From contig NC_081542.1 in assembly GCF_901000735.1 (NCBI RefSeq), forward strand, positions 28,411,093 to 28,475,092: a DNA stretch of 64,000 bases. The letters run 5' to 3'. The position numbers and the translations under genes are program-made. The first letter of the stretch is position 1. The number at the start of each line of letters is the position of its first letter. The stretch comes from Corylus avellana (taxonomy: Eukaryota > Streptophyta > Magnoliopsida > Fagales > Betulaceae). This document shows positions 36,871 to 47,686 of the stretch, in pieces. The notes below the pieces were generated by a model, which saw only the letters and a program-made list of their open reading frames with translations, was not told the origin of the DNA and searched no databases.

Positions 36871-36916
36871 AAAGTTATTCTCAATTTTTTTTTGTTTGAA
36901 AAAGTTATTCTCAATT
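36871..36916 (-). mobile_element. 14-bp tail insertion with 16-bp target duplication
   Basis: AAAGTTATTCTCAATT at 36871-36886 and 36901-36916 flanks 14 bases (36887-36900) that read on the minus strand as TTCAAACAAAAAAA. Same design as the LINE-tail insertions in CCC1 intron 10. Confidence 0.6.
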
Positions 36917-37639
36917 ACAATAGAGTAGATTGCACTCTTCATTTCAAGTGAAATATAGAGAAGTTATTTCATGGTTATGATTTAATATTGTTGTATCCAA
37001 CGGCGTAAATGATGCCAAATTATTTAAATTTTTTAAAGAACATGCTAACATATTTATCACATGACATTATTTATGTCGTTAAATACCATAAAATGGGAAC
37101 ACAAATTTCCTACATAGACAAATTGATATGTATTCCTTAACTGTGAAATATTTATGTTTTCTAAAAATTAAACGTACGTAGCACGTGCTCATCACATGCT
37201 TTTTTTTTTTAATAGCTTAATATACACGTTACTTTTAGATGCACGTTTGTAGAAGATAAATGACTCATCTCATCTCACTTTAAATCAAAAAATTATATTC
37301 TTTCAAGATTCTTTGTGATACGTAATTAATGTTTTTTAATAATCCTCGATGCCTACCCATGACCATGGTTCCCAGAAAGGTTCCTGCATCCCGACCAGTA
37401 AGACACTGGGTTGGGTATTCCAGGCCAACATGATGCCTAAGAGTCGACAATGTTGGCCTCGTTTCATAATGTTTTTTTTTTTTAATTCTTAAAACTAAAA
37501 ATATAATTTTCTCTTAAAAAACAAATCAAAACATAAAATAATTTTAAAAAAATTTTGACATTATAAAAAAACATGAACTTAATTTTTTAGGAGTAGGAAC
37601 TAAATTTAAGAAAAATAATAATAGAAAGAGGAGTGAGAG

Positions 37640-37770
37640 ATTATGTTCCTACCCAAGAAGTAGTTCAATCGGCTGAGATCATATCTAATGAAGCGGAGGT
37701 TACTAGTTCATAAAGTCTGATCTCCAACCGATTGAGCTTTATGTCTACACATTATGTTAAATGTTAAAAA
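37640..37770 (+). mobile_element. Diverged tRNA-derived SINE copy
   Basis: CCCAAGAAGTAGTTCAATCG (A-box region) and GAAGCGGAGGTTACTAGTTC (leading into the B box) match the SINE at 61287-61397 read on its minus strand. The part after the B box differs. ATTATGTT occurs on both sides (about 37642 and 37751), a possible 8-bp target duplication. Confidence 0.5.
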
Positions 37771-37773
37771 TAC

Positions 37774-37779
<6 letters not shown>

Positions 37780-37816
<37 letters not shown>
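37780..37816. repeat. (TA)n microsatellite
   Basis: About 18 uninterrupted TA units. Confidence 0.95.
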
Positions 37817-37819
<3 letters not shown>

Positions 37820-38074
37820 AAGGGGGCACACTAGGCGTGGTGTCCACAATAAAATAAAAAAGAGAAATGGTATTTGTCAATAAATTCTCTATATTTAGCT
37901 CATATTTTTCAACAAATTCAATAAATCAACCATAAGATTTGTAGGATTCACTATTGACTTATGTGAGGTCGACATAAGTTCACAAATTTAATAATTATTT
38001 GTAAAATGAAATGAACCAAATATGGAGATAATATAGCATTTTTCAACATGTGGCATGAGACATGTAGGCCTAGG

Positions 38075-38730
38075 TATCGGTCAAAACGGTCCGATTTTGG
38101 CTCTTATCGGTTATTAACCGATAATTTTTGGTTAAATGGTTTATTAACCGATATCGAACCAATAAGAATTTTAACCGAAATTATCGGTTATAACGGTACA
38201 CGATTAAACGGTTCGGTTAAACCGGTTAACGTTAACCGAGGGCTTTATATTGATTTATTTTGTTGGGCCAAAAATGAGTTTTTTATTTTTTTTTATTTTT
38301 GAGGGCCCAAATACTTTTTGTTGGGACCCAAATATTTGTTTTTTGAGCTAAAAATTGAAGCTTTTTTATATTGATCCACCACAACTTTTTTTTTTTTTTT
38401 TTATATATTATATAATAAATTTTTCCAAAGCAAATGGACTAATTAACATAATGGATGCTAATTAGACTAACAAAACTAGTTAATGAAAAATGCTTTCACC
38501 AAAGGCAAAGAAATCCCATCAAATGCCATCACTAAAAAAAAATTAAACCTACCCAAACCCAAATTAAGATAAGGTTACATATGCATATATATAATCCCAA
38601 AACTACGTCGTTTTGGCATCCCTACTTAACAGTTTATATCGGTTAAATGGTTAACCGATATGAAATTTCTAACCAGACCGAACCGAACCGATAAGCATAC
38701 CAGTATAAAAAATTTAACCAATAAGGATAT
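38075..38730. repeat. Dispersed repeat rich in TTAACCGAT / ATCGGTTAA
   Basis: Many copies, in both orientations, of TTAACCGAT and ATCGGTTA occur near 38080-38240 and again near 38630-38730, so the two ends are roughly mirror images. Non-coding plant repeat (foldback type). It runs into the assembly gap, so it may have caused the break in the assembly. Confidence 0.6.
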
Positions 38731-38830
38731 NNNNNNNNNNNNNNNNNNNNNNNNNNNNNNNNNNNNNNNNNNNNNNNNNNNNNNNNNNNNNNNNNNNNNN
38801 NNNNNNNNNNNNNNNNNNNNNNNNNNNNNN
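38731..38830. other. Assembly gap (100 N)
   Basis: Unknown-size gap. It lies just where the front exons of the second copy of CAT gene A would be expected, so those exons could be missing from the assembly rather than from the genome. Confidence 0.98.
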
Positions 38831-39039
38831 ATATAAACCTCAAAATCTATTAAGCCAGAATGTTAATAAGTAAGATCTAACATTCAAAATATTTAAGTGA
38901 AATAAAAAGTAAATTAATAAAAATAAAGTTTGAATTCAGAACCTTTAACTTTTATACTAAGTTAAATAATTACTTCCCATAAAATATTTAAGCAAATACA
39001 AATAGATAACTTTAATCGTTTAATCAAATCCTTTAACAG
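38831..39039 (+). other. End of copy A intron, second copy
   Basis: Matches 22227-22430 (intron after copy A exon 2) with only scattered differences and ends in the acceptor TTTAACAG at 39032-39039. It starts abruptly at the gap. Confidence 0.85.
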
Positions 39040-39767
39040 GTCAGGCTCGATATCTCACCCACATTGCACGCACCCACATGATTCCCCAATGGTTTGCCAA
39101 AGTTGACTCAAGGACAGGGACACCCATCAACGCCACGATTGTCATGCTCGTCGCCACTGCAGTGGTTGCCTTCTTCACAAAGCTCGAGATTCTCGCCAAC
39201 CTCCTCTCAGTCTCCACGCTATTTATCTTCATGCTCGTGGCTGCCGCACTTCTCGTGCGCCGCTACTACGTCAGCGGAGTGACGACAATGGCGAACCGCG
39301 TCAAGCTCATCGTGTGTCTGTGTCTTATAATTGGTTCTTCCGTTGGAATTGCTGCCTATTGGGGCAAAAGTGACCGTTGGATTGGGTACACAATAACTTT
39401 GCCCATTTGGCTCATTGGCACCGTTGGCCTTTGGATTTTGGTTCCACATGCAAGGAATCCAAAGCTTTGGGGAGTGCCGTTGGTTCCGTGGCTGCCATCA
39501 ACGTCGATTGCCATCAATATTTTTCTCCTTGGGTCGATAGATAAAGCGTCTTTCAAAAGGTTTGGGATATGGAGTGCGCTTATCTTGCTTTACTATTTGT
39601 TTTTCGGGTTGCATTTGTCGTACGACAAGGCGAAGGGGTCTGGGGAGAAGAGGGTGGATGATGGCGTGCAGTTGAAGGTGGTGGAAGAAGGGGCTGACAC
39701 TTCAGCTGTTGCTTCTGGTTCAGCTGGTATGAACGTTGGCAATGCTTCTAAAAATGGTGGCAGTTAA
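39040..39767 (+). pseudogene. CAT-family amino acid transporter, 3' exon of gene A (separated)
   Basis: Terminal exon of a cationic amino acid transporter: starts in phase 2 with GQARYLTHIARTHMIPQWF, continues FFTKLEILANLLSVSTLFIF, LLVRRYYVSGVTT and WGVPLVPWLPSTSIAINIF, and ends after a Gly/Ser-rich tail that differs from the B copies. It is open over 242 codons. It fits the donor of copy A exon 2 (21578) in phase, but lies 17 kb downstream with intact gene B1 between, so it cannot be a simple exon of that gene in this arrangement. Either it is the remnant of a second A copy whose front lies in the gap, or the scaffold order is wrong. Not itself mutated, so 'pseudogene' means incomplete here. 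Confidence 0.85.
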
Positions 39768-40200
39768 TATGTTTATATTGTGAAGAAAAGCAAAGTATTT
39801 GACTTTTGATTGTAAATGTGTTCATATTCCAACTTGTGAATGCATGTGCTTGTCATTTCCCACAAGAAGTTAATTGTCTACTTTATGAATGCAAAAACCT
39901 TGATGATTATCCAACATGTTAGGTTATCACTTATCCCAAAAATTTAAATTTATATTGTTAGTTTTTAATTAGTTGGCTAATTTGGTGCTAAAAGAGTGTA
40001 ATATTTTCTCTGTTGAAGCTTCGGTTGCAAGCACATTTTCAAGGCGTGCAAACAACACTTCTCAGTACTAAAAGATCCAATTCATCACTCGCATAAATTA
40101 AATGTACTCAGGGCATTAGACAACACGAATGACATCACCATGGTGGACTCATGCGATATGTGGCTGATTTGAAGGTTGGATCCTAGCACCAATTAAATCA
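39768..40200. other. 3' flank of the A terminal exon
   Basis: Non-coding; no counterpart is seen after copy A exon 2, in agreement with a deletion there. No feature recognised. Confidence 0.4.
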
Positions 40201-40990
40201 ATTTGATATTGAATGTCTAGCTCGCAGTGGTGGCAGCCCTTCCAGTAATTCTGTTGAAAACACATCAGAAAACTCTTCTAACAACTCCTTTACCAGTTCC
40301 AATACCACCCCTGTGATACTACTCTCCTTACCCATCAATACAAATACCACCCCAGATGCTAACACATCTCATTGACAAATCCCGCTTTGCTATGAGGGAT
40401 TGACCTTCCCCTTTCAGAGTTTTTGGCCCCACCTCTTGTCTGGGTAATAATGTGAGCTTTACGTTGCCCACCATGAAGCTGTGTGTTCTTCTTTCTATCA
40501 TGAATAACGGCTCAATCATATTGCCATGATCTCCCCAACAACAAGTGACACATATCCATGATGATCATATCACACCACACTTGATCCTTAAATTTAGTTA
40601 TAATAGAAAAGGATACTAGACAACATTTAGAAACTATTACATTGTTTCCCTTCTTGAACAACTCCAATTGATAGGGAGTACGTAGGATGTCTCTTAGTCT
40701 CTAGTCCTAACTTTTGGACTGCTTCCTCCACAACTACATTCTCGCAACTCTCTAAATCGATGACAAGTACTTTGTCCCCATGGTGCATGTAGACTGAAAG
40801 ATATTGTTGCCGCCAATCGTCACCCTACACTTTATAGGTTGTAAAGCATAGTCTTCTTATATGCCACTAGCTAATGGAGGACCCTCATCCCCGACAACAA
40901 TCTCTTCATCAACCTCTTTGCTATCTTCAAAAGTCACGTCTTGTTCAACAGTATCGGTTGGAATATCAACAGCCCCCTTATAATTTTAGG
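40200..40990 (-). mobile_element. Ty3/gypsy polyprotein fragment (protease to RT linker)
   Basis: On the minus strand near 40585-40515 the translation reads VWCDMIIMDMCHLLLGRSW followed by QYD, the block that lies between protease and reverse transcriptase in plant gypsy elements. Upstream in the same direction are YQLELFKKGN and further blocks with stops. No LTRs are visible nearby. A decayed fragment. Confidence 0.75.
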
Positions 40991-41418
40991 AATTAGACTA
41001 AATTATAATATTTTATAAGCAAAGTTATAATTTTAGAGAAATTAAGGGGACATGTGGATATAATTGAAATGAATTGTGGTTCAAAAAATTTAGTTTGGAG
41101 GCTTTGGTTTTATTGTTAAGAAATGATTATTGGCTATGATTTTATTACGGGCAATTTAAAAAATCAGAGGATTTTATTTGGGGCTAAGAGATTTATTTTA
41201 GGCCGTAAGTGATAATAATAATAATGAATGAATGAATGAATGAATGAAAATGTAACACTAAAATTTAAGTATTATTTATTTTTGCTAATGTCTAGATTAG
41301 TTAATCTTACATAAAGTGTGTGTTTGTTTGTTTGTTTTAAGATTAGTGATTGGTTAATTAGAAGAAAAACAAAATAAAGAAACCTTAAGGTAAGATTTTG
41401 AAATAAAGAATAAGTTTG

Positions 41419-41449
<31 letters not shown>

Positions 41450-42403
41450 GAAAAAAACAAAAGTAAATTGATGCCATAGGAGTAGATATGTTTGTCCCAA
41501 GAGGATGCCCTAGAACACTATGTAAAACAAGACTAGAAGGTGGATACACTGAAAATCTAATAATCAAAAACCTATCTAACTCCTCAGATCTAATCCATAT
41601 ATACACTTTATTTAAAGGGCAGATCTGCTCTGGGCCGTTTAACTTTGAATATATAAGTAGGTCTTATCCCTAAAAAAAGATTTATTAACCCGGCCGTGAG
41701 ACAAACCCCTCACATCGAAAGTATCCCTCATCAACTCAAAGGCAAGGATAACACAAGAAAACAAAGAAAACCAGCATCAATGGCAAGATCCAGCAAGAAA
41801 ATGGCAGAGGAAACCCGACACACGCATGAGGCTCACACGCAAAGTGCGTGAAATTCACACAATCTACACTTCGGGTTGCATGAACCACATTCGGCGCGTG
41901 CCAAAAAGATGAGAGAAAAAGTCTGGTGTCTACAGGGCACAGTGGCACTAGGGAGAAGCATGTAGTGGCGCGTATGGACTTGGGCCAGCGGCAAAAGTGT
42001 AGATTGGCAACACAAAGAGCCGATCTAAGTTTCTCAGCAAAATATTGACGAAACCCAAGCGCGAGGAGAAGCCAAGGGACGAGGTGGAAGGGACAGCTGC
42101 TATTGTTGCTAAATCTGGATGCTGCTGCTGAGTTCCAAAATCAAACCATAGCAAAGGAAATGAAAAAAAGAACAAAAAAAGGAGGAGGAAGGGAAATCCA
42201 TCCCTCCTAGTTTTAACCCGTGACACGTGAACCCAATACGAACATGACACGTAAAATTCGAGTTAGGATTGGGCTTAAACAGGTCATCTATTTACGGCAC
42301 GTTTAGTAAATATGTCAAATCATGGCAATCAGCCGGGTTCGCAGGTTGACACGTTTGACCCCTTTTTTTTCTTTTTTTACCTAAAAGCGCCTTAACTTGC
42401 TTT

Positions 42404-42447
<44 letters not shown>

Positions 42448-43306
42448 AAATAAAAAATAAAAACTCAATCCAGCCTCTCTTCTCTTGCGCCGCTCAGGAG
42501 GCCTTCCGCCTTCCTTCCAAGTTCCAAGCTCTCAAACTCAAACCCCTCTCTCACGGTCTTACCTCATCGTCCAACTGGTACCTTCCTTCCAAGCTTCAGC
42601 TTTTCACTACCTAAAACTAAGAGTTCATTCATTTGCAAAATCCACTAATTTTTTTCTCACTTACCCACTAATTTTTATTTCTCAAACTAAAAGATCTTTC
42701 TCAATACTAAAAGATCACTACCTCAAACCCCTTCCAGTAATTATTTATCACTTACCCACTAATTTTTATACCACAAATTAGTGTTTTTGGTTGGATTTTT
42801 CTCAATTTGAACATTTTGATTTTCTATGTTCTTCGTTGCAGCCAACAAGCGCAACCGTAGAAGCCTGATTAAAAAAAAACTATTTTGGTAAGGCTAGAAA
42901 TGGTTAAAAACTGTAATGAGTTGGGTCGGGTTTGCAGGTCGTGCAGCATCGATCCGACACAACATGTTACAACTTGTTTATATAAACGGATTCGTGTCGT
43001 GTTATCCGTTTATAGACCGTGCCGCGTTTGGGTTTGGGGTTCGACACATTTAGTTAAATGTGTCGTGTTTGGGTTTGGTTTAAATGTGTCAAGTCGTAAT
43101 CGGGTCGGACACGAACCCAACACGCGAATACATTTTGCCAACCCTAAATTCGCTCCCCCCTTCAGGGTCTCACTGGAGAGGGACTAGAGAGAGGCTAGGA
43201 TTTTTTTAATTATACATATATTTAGATGTTATTAAAGTAGGTTGAAGAAAATTTCTTCTAAACAGATTTAGAGGAAATTTGTATCCAGATATGTTTGTCA
43301 AGTGCG
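40991..43306. other. Intergenic DNA between gene A 3' exon and B2
   Basis: AT-rich. Holds a (TGAA)n run near 41225-41248, TA microsatellites at about 41424-41448 and 42409-42443, two blocks of the GACACG/GGGTTCG dispersed family (42222-42362 and 42888-43148), and a CT-rich block between them (42474-42600) that looks like leader sequence but encodes nothing I recognise. The 21-mer beginning CACTTACCCACTAATTTTTA occurs twice (about 42658 and 42749). This stretch is absent between copy A and B1. Confidence 0.5.
42888..43148. repeat. Dispersed repeat with GACACG/GGGTTCG motifs
   Basis: Repeats GTGTCGTGTT, GGGTTTGG and GACACGAACCC and ends in ATTTTGCCAACCCTAA. Same family as 19120-19500 and 42222-42362. 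No coding capacity. Confidence 0.5.
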
Positions 43307-44555
43307 GAATTAAAGTCAATGTCATAAAGACTATCAATAACTATTCTAGTGAAGCTCTAATTGTCTGATTGGAGTTTCTAACAGATAATTCAATCGGTTA
43401 GAAACTACGTCTCATGAAACCATGATCAACAAACAAGCAAGCTCAGGAATATATATATATATATATAAGAAAAAAATGAAAGAAAGAAAGAAAAGCATGC
43501 AAGTTGTTGGAAGCAGACACTCAAAATATCTTCATTATCCAGGTGTGTGGGCAAAATATCTCATTATCCACGTTGACCCAAAAAGTACGTCAATCGTCTG
43601 GTTATCACAAAACCTCATGGTAAGGCCAACTTTATCACGTGCATCTCTCAAAAAAGGATTACATCTAGGTTTTTATTTTTTATTGTGGGCAAAATATCTT
43701 ATTACGGCTTACCAACCGTCTATTGACTTTCGGCTGTCAGCAATCGAAATAAAAATACGGAAGCATCCTAACAATATTAATCGGTTCTCATTTAATTCTT
43801 TTTCCCAATTTCCTTTATTTGGATAGAAGGAAGAAAAAAAAAAAAAAAATCGGTTCTCACTTAATTTTATATATATTAGTAACAATTTGTAATAATATAA
43901 GATAATTAATATGTTAAGAGTGCTTATAAACATATCCAGTAAACACTTGTTTAGCCCTAACAGAATCATTTGGGCCCAACAACGATTAATTTGGCCCACA
44001 AAGAAATTTTATTTTTTTGTATGCTCAAGTTCAAAACAATTTGGGCCTCTAAAAGTTCAGTATCCTGATCAATGTAAAGAACGTGATAAGCTAGCGAGCC
44101 TATATATTACCAGTGGTGCACATTTCCCGCTTCGAAACCACACTCTTCAGATAGAGATTTCTGCGCCGGTCACCGGAGAACCTCTCAGATAAGCCCGGTC
44201 TCTCTCTTGAATCATTGAAAGTTTAGATTCCAATATAATTTTTGTAAATTTTTTTTCGAATAATTAATTGATTCCTGGGGATTCATCTAAGACTTCATAG
44301 TCAATGGATTACGTTAAATGATTAATTTATTTTTGTTAAATAAGTTTTTTTTATTATTATTTTAATTTTTTGCGTGCTTTGTATGGTTTAGCGTTGTTTT
44401 ATAAACAAAATTTCCATACTCTGCTTCAAACAAGCTTCATTTTCTCCAATTTTCTCTCTCTGTTTCCGGGCAACCAAACAGGGGATTGTAACAGGATTTT
44501 ATCTTGAATTTTGTTTTCCGGATCTAATATTTTGTGTGGTGGTGATTAAGGCAGA
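43307..44555 (+). promoter_or_regulatory. Upstream region and leader of B2
   Basis: Counterpart of 23127-28628 upstream of B1 without the LINE; the uninterrupted target AAAATATCTTCA is at 43523-43534. TATA-box-like TATATATT lies at 44101-44108. A TAA in frame with the ATG occurs at about 44544, fixing the B2 start at 44556. Confidence 0.65.
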
Positions 44556-47500
44556 ATGGGAGGAGTGGACGGCGGGGATGAAGGGATTAGGAGGAGGGGG
44601 TGCTCGTGCGCGAAGAGCGATTTTCTACCCGAGGAATCGTTTCGGAGCTGGGGCAACTACGGGAAGGCATTGATGGAGACTCCGATGAGGCTGAAGGATC
44701 GGATCGTGACCCGCTCCATGGACCACACGGAGCTCGTGGAGGTCAAGGCTCGAAGCCATAACGAGATGAAGAAGACGCTCAACTGGTGGGACCTCATGTG
44801 GTTCGGCATCGGCGCGGTCATCGGCGCCGGCATCTTCGTCCTCACCGGCCTCGAGGCCCGCGAACACGCTGGCCCCGCCGTCGTCTTGTCCTACGTCGTC
44901 TCCGGCGTCTCGGCTTTGCTCTCCGTCTTCTGCTACACCGAATTCGCCGTGGAGATCCCCGTAGCCGGTACGTACCCAGAGCATAATAATTATTGTAGTG
45001 TTCTTGTTTTTCTAATTTTAAGATAATCACAAAAACTACAGTTTAGCGCCGCCTAACTAACCAAAAACAAAAAGAGAAATAAAAAATAAAAAATATTTCA
45101 GCCGTTCGATTAAAAAATTCAAACAATTGACTTATTGACTGACGACTGAGATGGAATGGAAATGCTAATAATAAAATATCTCCCTCACATTCTGCTGGTC
45201 AATGGCATAAGTTCTAGTCAACGAAGTCAGGCTAGGAATCCTATGATTAGAGTGTCGAAAAGTCCCGGCTGGCCCTTCTAGACTTCTAGTACACCTTTTT
45301 TTTTTTCAATAATTTATTTTTGCAAATTCAATAAAATTTTCATTTAATTTATAAACCCAAAATGATTTTTATCATTTTTTTTCTTAATTTTTTAAGCATC
45401 TTACACAACTATTTTTTATAAAATAAATGATATTTAATAGACAATGAATGATTCACGTCAATATTTTTCTCATCTTTTTTTCATTTCATCTAAAAAATTT
45501 AATATATCAATTATTAGATTTGTACACTTATATAAACTTTACACAAATTTAATAGTGGATTCATCAATTCACTATGAATATTGGTAAAAATATAATGAAT
45601 TATATCATTTCTCTTTAGTAGACTGTCATACAAGTACAAGTACAACTGTCATACTGATACAATTATGATGATGTGGTAATGATTATCAATCATTAATTTT
45701 TATTTTTACAAGACTTTATTGATTGAAAGATTAAATTTTACAATCACATCATCAAAATTATATAACAGTCGTATAACAATCTACTAAATATCATTATTTT
45801 TTTTTTACAAATTCAATCGATCAACCATTAAATTTGTGAATTCGTGTGAACCTTACATAAATTAAATGGTAAATTTATTTATTTGCTATAAAAAAAAAAA
45901 GTTAAAATAATTGAAAAAATAAAAAAATTCTATCATTTTTCTTTATTTTTACCCATTTTTATTGATTTTTTTTTTTTTTTTTGTTTTTAAATGGTTGATT
46001 ATGACAGTTGTTTGAGGCGCACATGGCCGCAGTTGAATCGATACGTAGAAACTGCACATATTGCAAAACCCAATGGTTCCTGACTTCCTGTATTCTAGTT
46101 AGACTTGATGGTTAGGTCAATTAATCACTATTTATAAATTTATAGAGAGTGTTTTAAAAAAATTATATTAAATTTGTCATTTTTTTTTTTTTTTCTGAAG
46201 GAAAAAGTTTCAAGAAAATAAAAATGAGTTCAGATCACGTGTAGTTGATTCTAGTACACAACTAATTAAATCTTATTCTTTTGTATTATAATTTTATCAA
46301 TTATAGACTATCACGTTGCTTCATAAAAGAAATTGTAACATATGATAATAAATATTGGTTGCATCTCTTCCCTAACTAGACTGCCTTGAAGTCATCATGA
46401 TGTGCTAATTTTTGTGCACACCACATCGTCAAATGGGCCGCTTCGAAGCAAGCGTTTGGAAGTATTCTCAATCATTTTATCATTTTATGTTTTTTGTGTT
46501 TTAGGAGCGGGAAAGACCTCCCTTATAATCCCTTTTCATTATATTAAAAATAAAAAAAAATAAAAAACTATTGGTTGCATACTTAATTCTTTCCCTTTCA
46601 GGTGGATCATTTGCCTACCTAAGGGTAGAGCTCGGCGACTTCATGGCCTTCATTGCCGCTGGCAACATCTTGCTAGAGTACGTTATCGGTGGAGCAGCCG
46701 TTGCCCGTTCCTGGACATCCTACTTCGCCACACTTTGCAACCACAAGCCAAACGATTTCCGCATTGTAGCTCATGGTCTCTCAGAAGACTACAAATATCT
46801 TGACCCCATAGCCGTTGTCGTCATTACTGCCATTTGTGTCCTTGCAGTCCTCAGTACCAGGGGTTCTTCGCGTTTCAATTACATTGCATCCATCTTCCAT
46901 GTTGTCGTCCTTCTCTTCATCATCATTGCCGGCCTTATTAAAGCCGATACAAAGAATTATACCCCATTTGCCCCTTTTGAAGCCCGTGGCATCTTTAAGG
47001 CATCAGCAGTGCTTTTCTTCGCTTATGTTGGATTTGATGCTGTCTCAACCATGGCTGAGGAGACAAAGAATCCCGCTCGGGACATCCCCATTGGTCTTGT
47101 AGGTTCAATGGTGATTACTACATTGGCATATTGTTTACTAGCGGTGACATTATGCCTTATGCAATCGTACGAAACCCTCGACGTGGATGCTCCATTTTCG
47201 GTAATGTTAAATTTTCACTTATTATAAAAGCTTAAGTTGATCATAAATAGTTAATTTAATCTTTTAATTTAGACTAGTGATATTTAGTAGATTGTTATAT
47301 AATTTTCATGCAACTAGGATGATGTAGCAATGAAAATTAAACTTTGGATCAACAAGGGCTTTGTAAGGGGGGGGAAAAAAAAAAAAAATCAAGAGTAAAG
47401 TTTACATATCCCCTTAAACTACCACCTAATTGATAATGTCCCCCTCAAACTTTCAATTGTGACAATGTCTCTCCAAACTACCAAAACATTGTCAATGTCC

Positions 47501-47651
47501 TCCTTAAGGCTAGCAAAAAGATAAAAATGTCCCTTCATATTTCTCAATAAGACGAAAATATCCTATAAATTCAAAAAATAAAAAATAAAAATTTTAAATT
47601 TTTTTTTTAAAAAAAAAAACGAAAATTTTAATTTAAAAAGAACGATTTTTT

Positions 47652-47686
<35 letters not shown>

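Larger units (their letters stand above)
35541..38074. other. Intergenic DNA after B1
   Basis: AT-rich, no gene recognised. Two tail-like insertions with long direct repeats (36411-36486 and 36871-36916), a diverged SINE-like block (37640-37770) and a TA microsatellite (37780-37816) are listed separately. The remainder shows nothing I can name. Confidence 0.5.

Noticed and set aside
41736..42250. Overlapping minus-strand frames of 60-100 codons
   Set aside because: No recognisable domain, several mutually overlapping frames, and no sign of splice or promoter signals.
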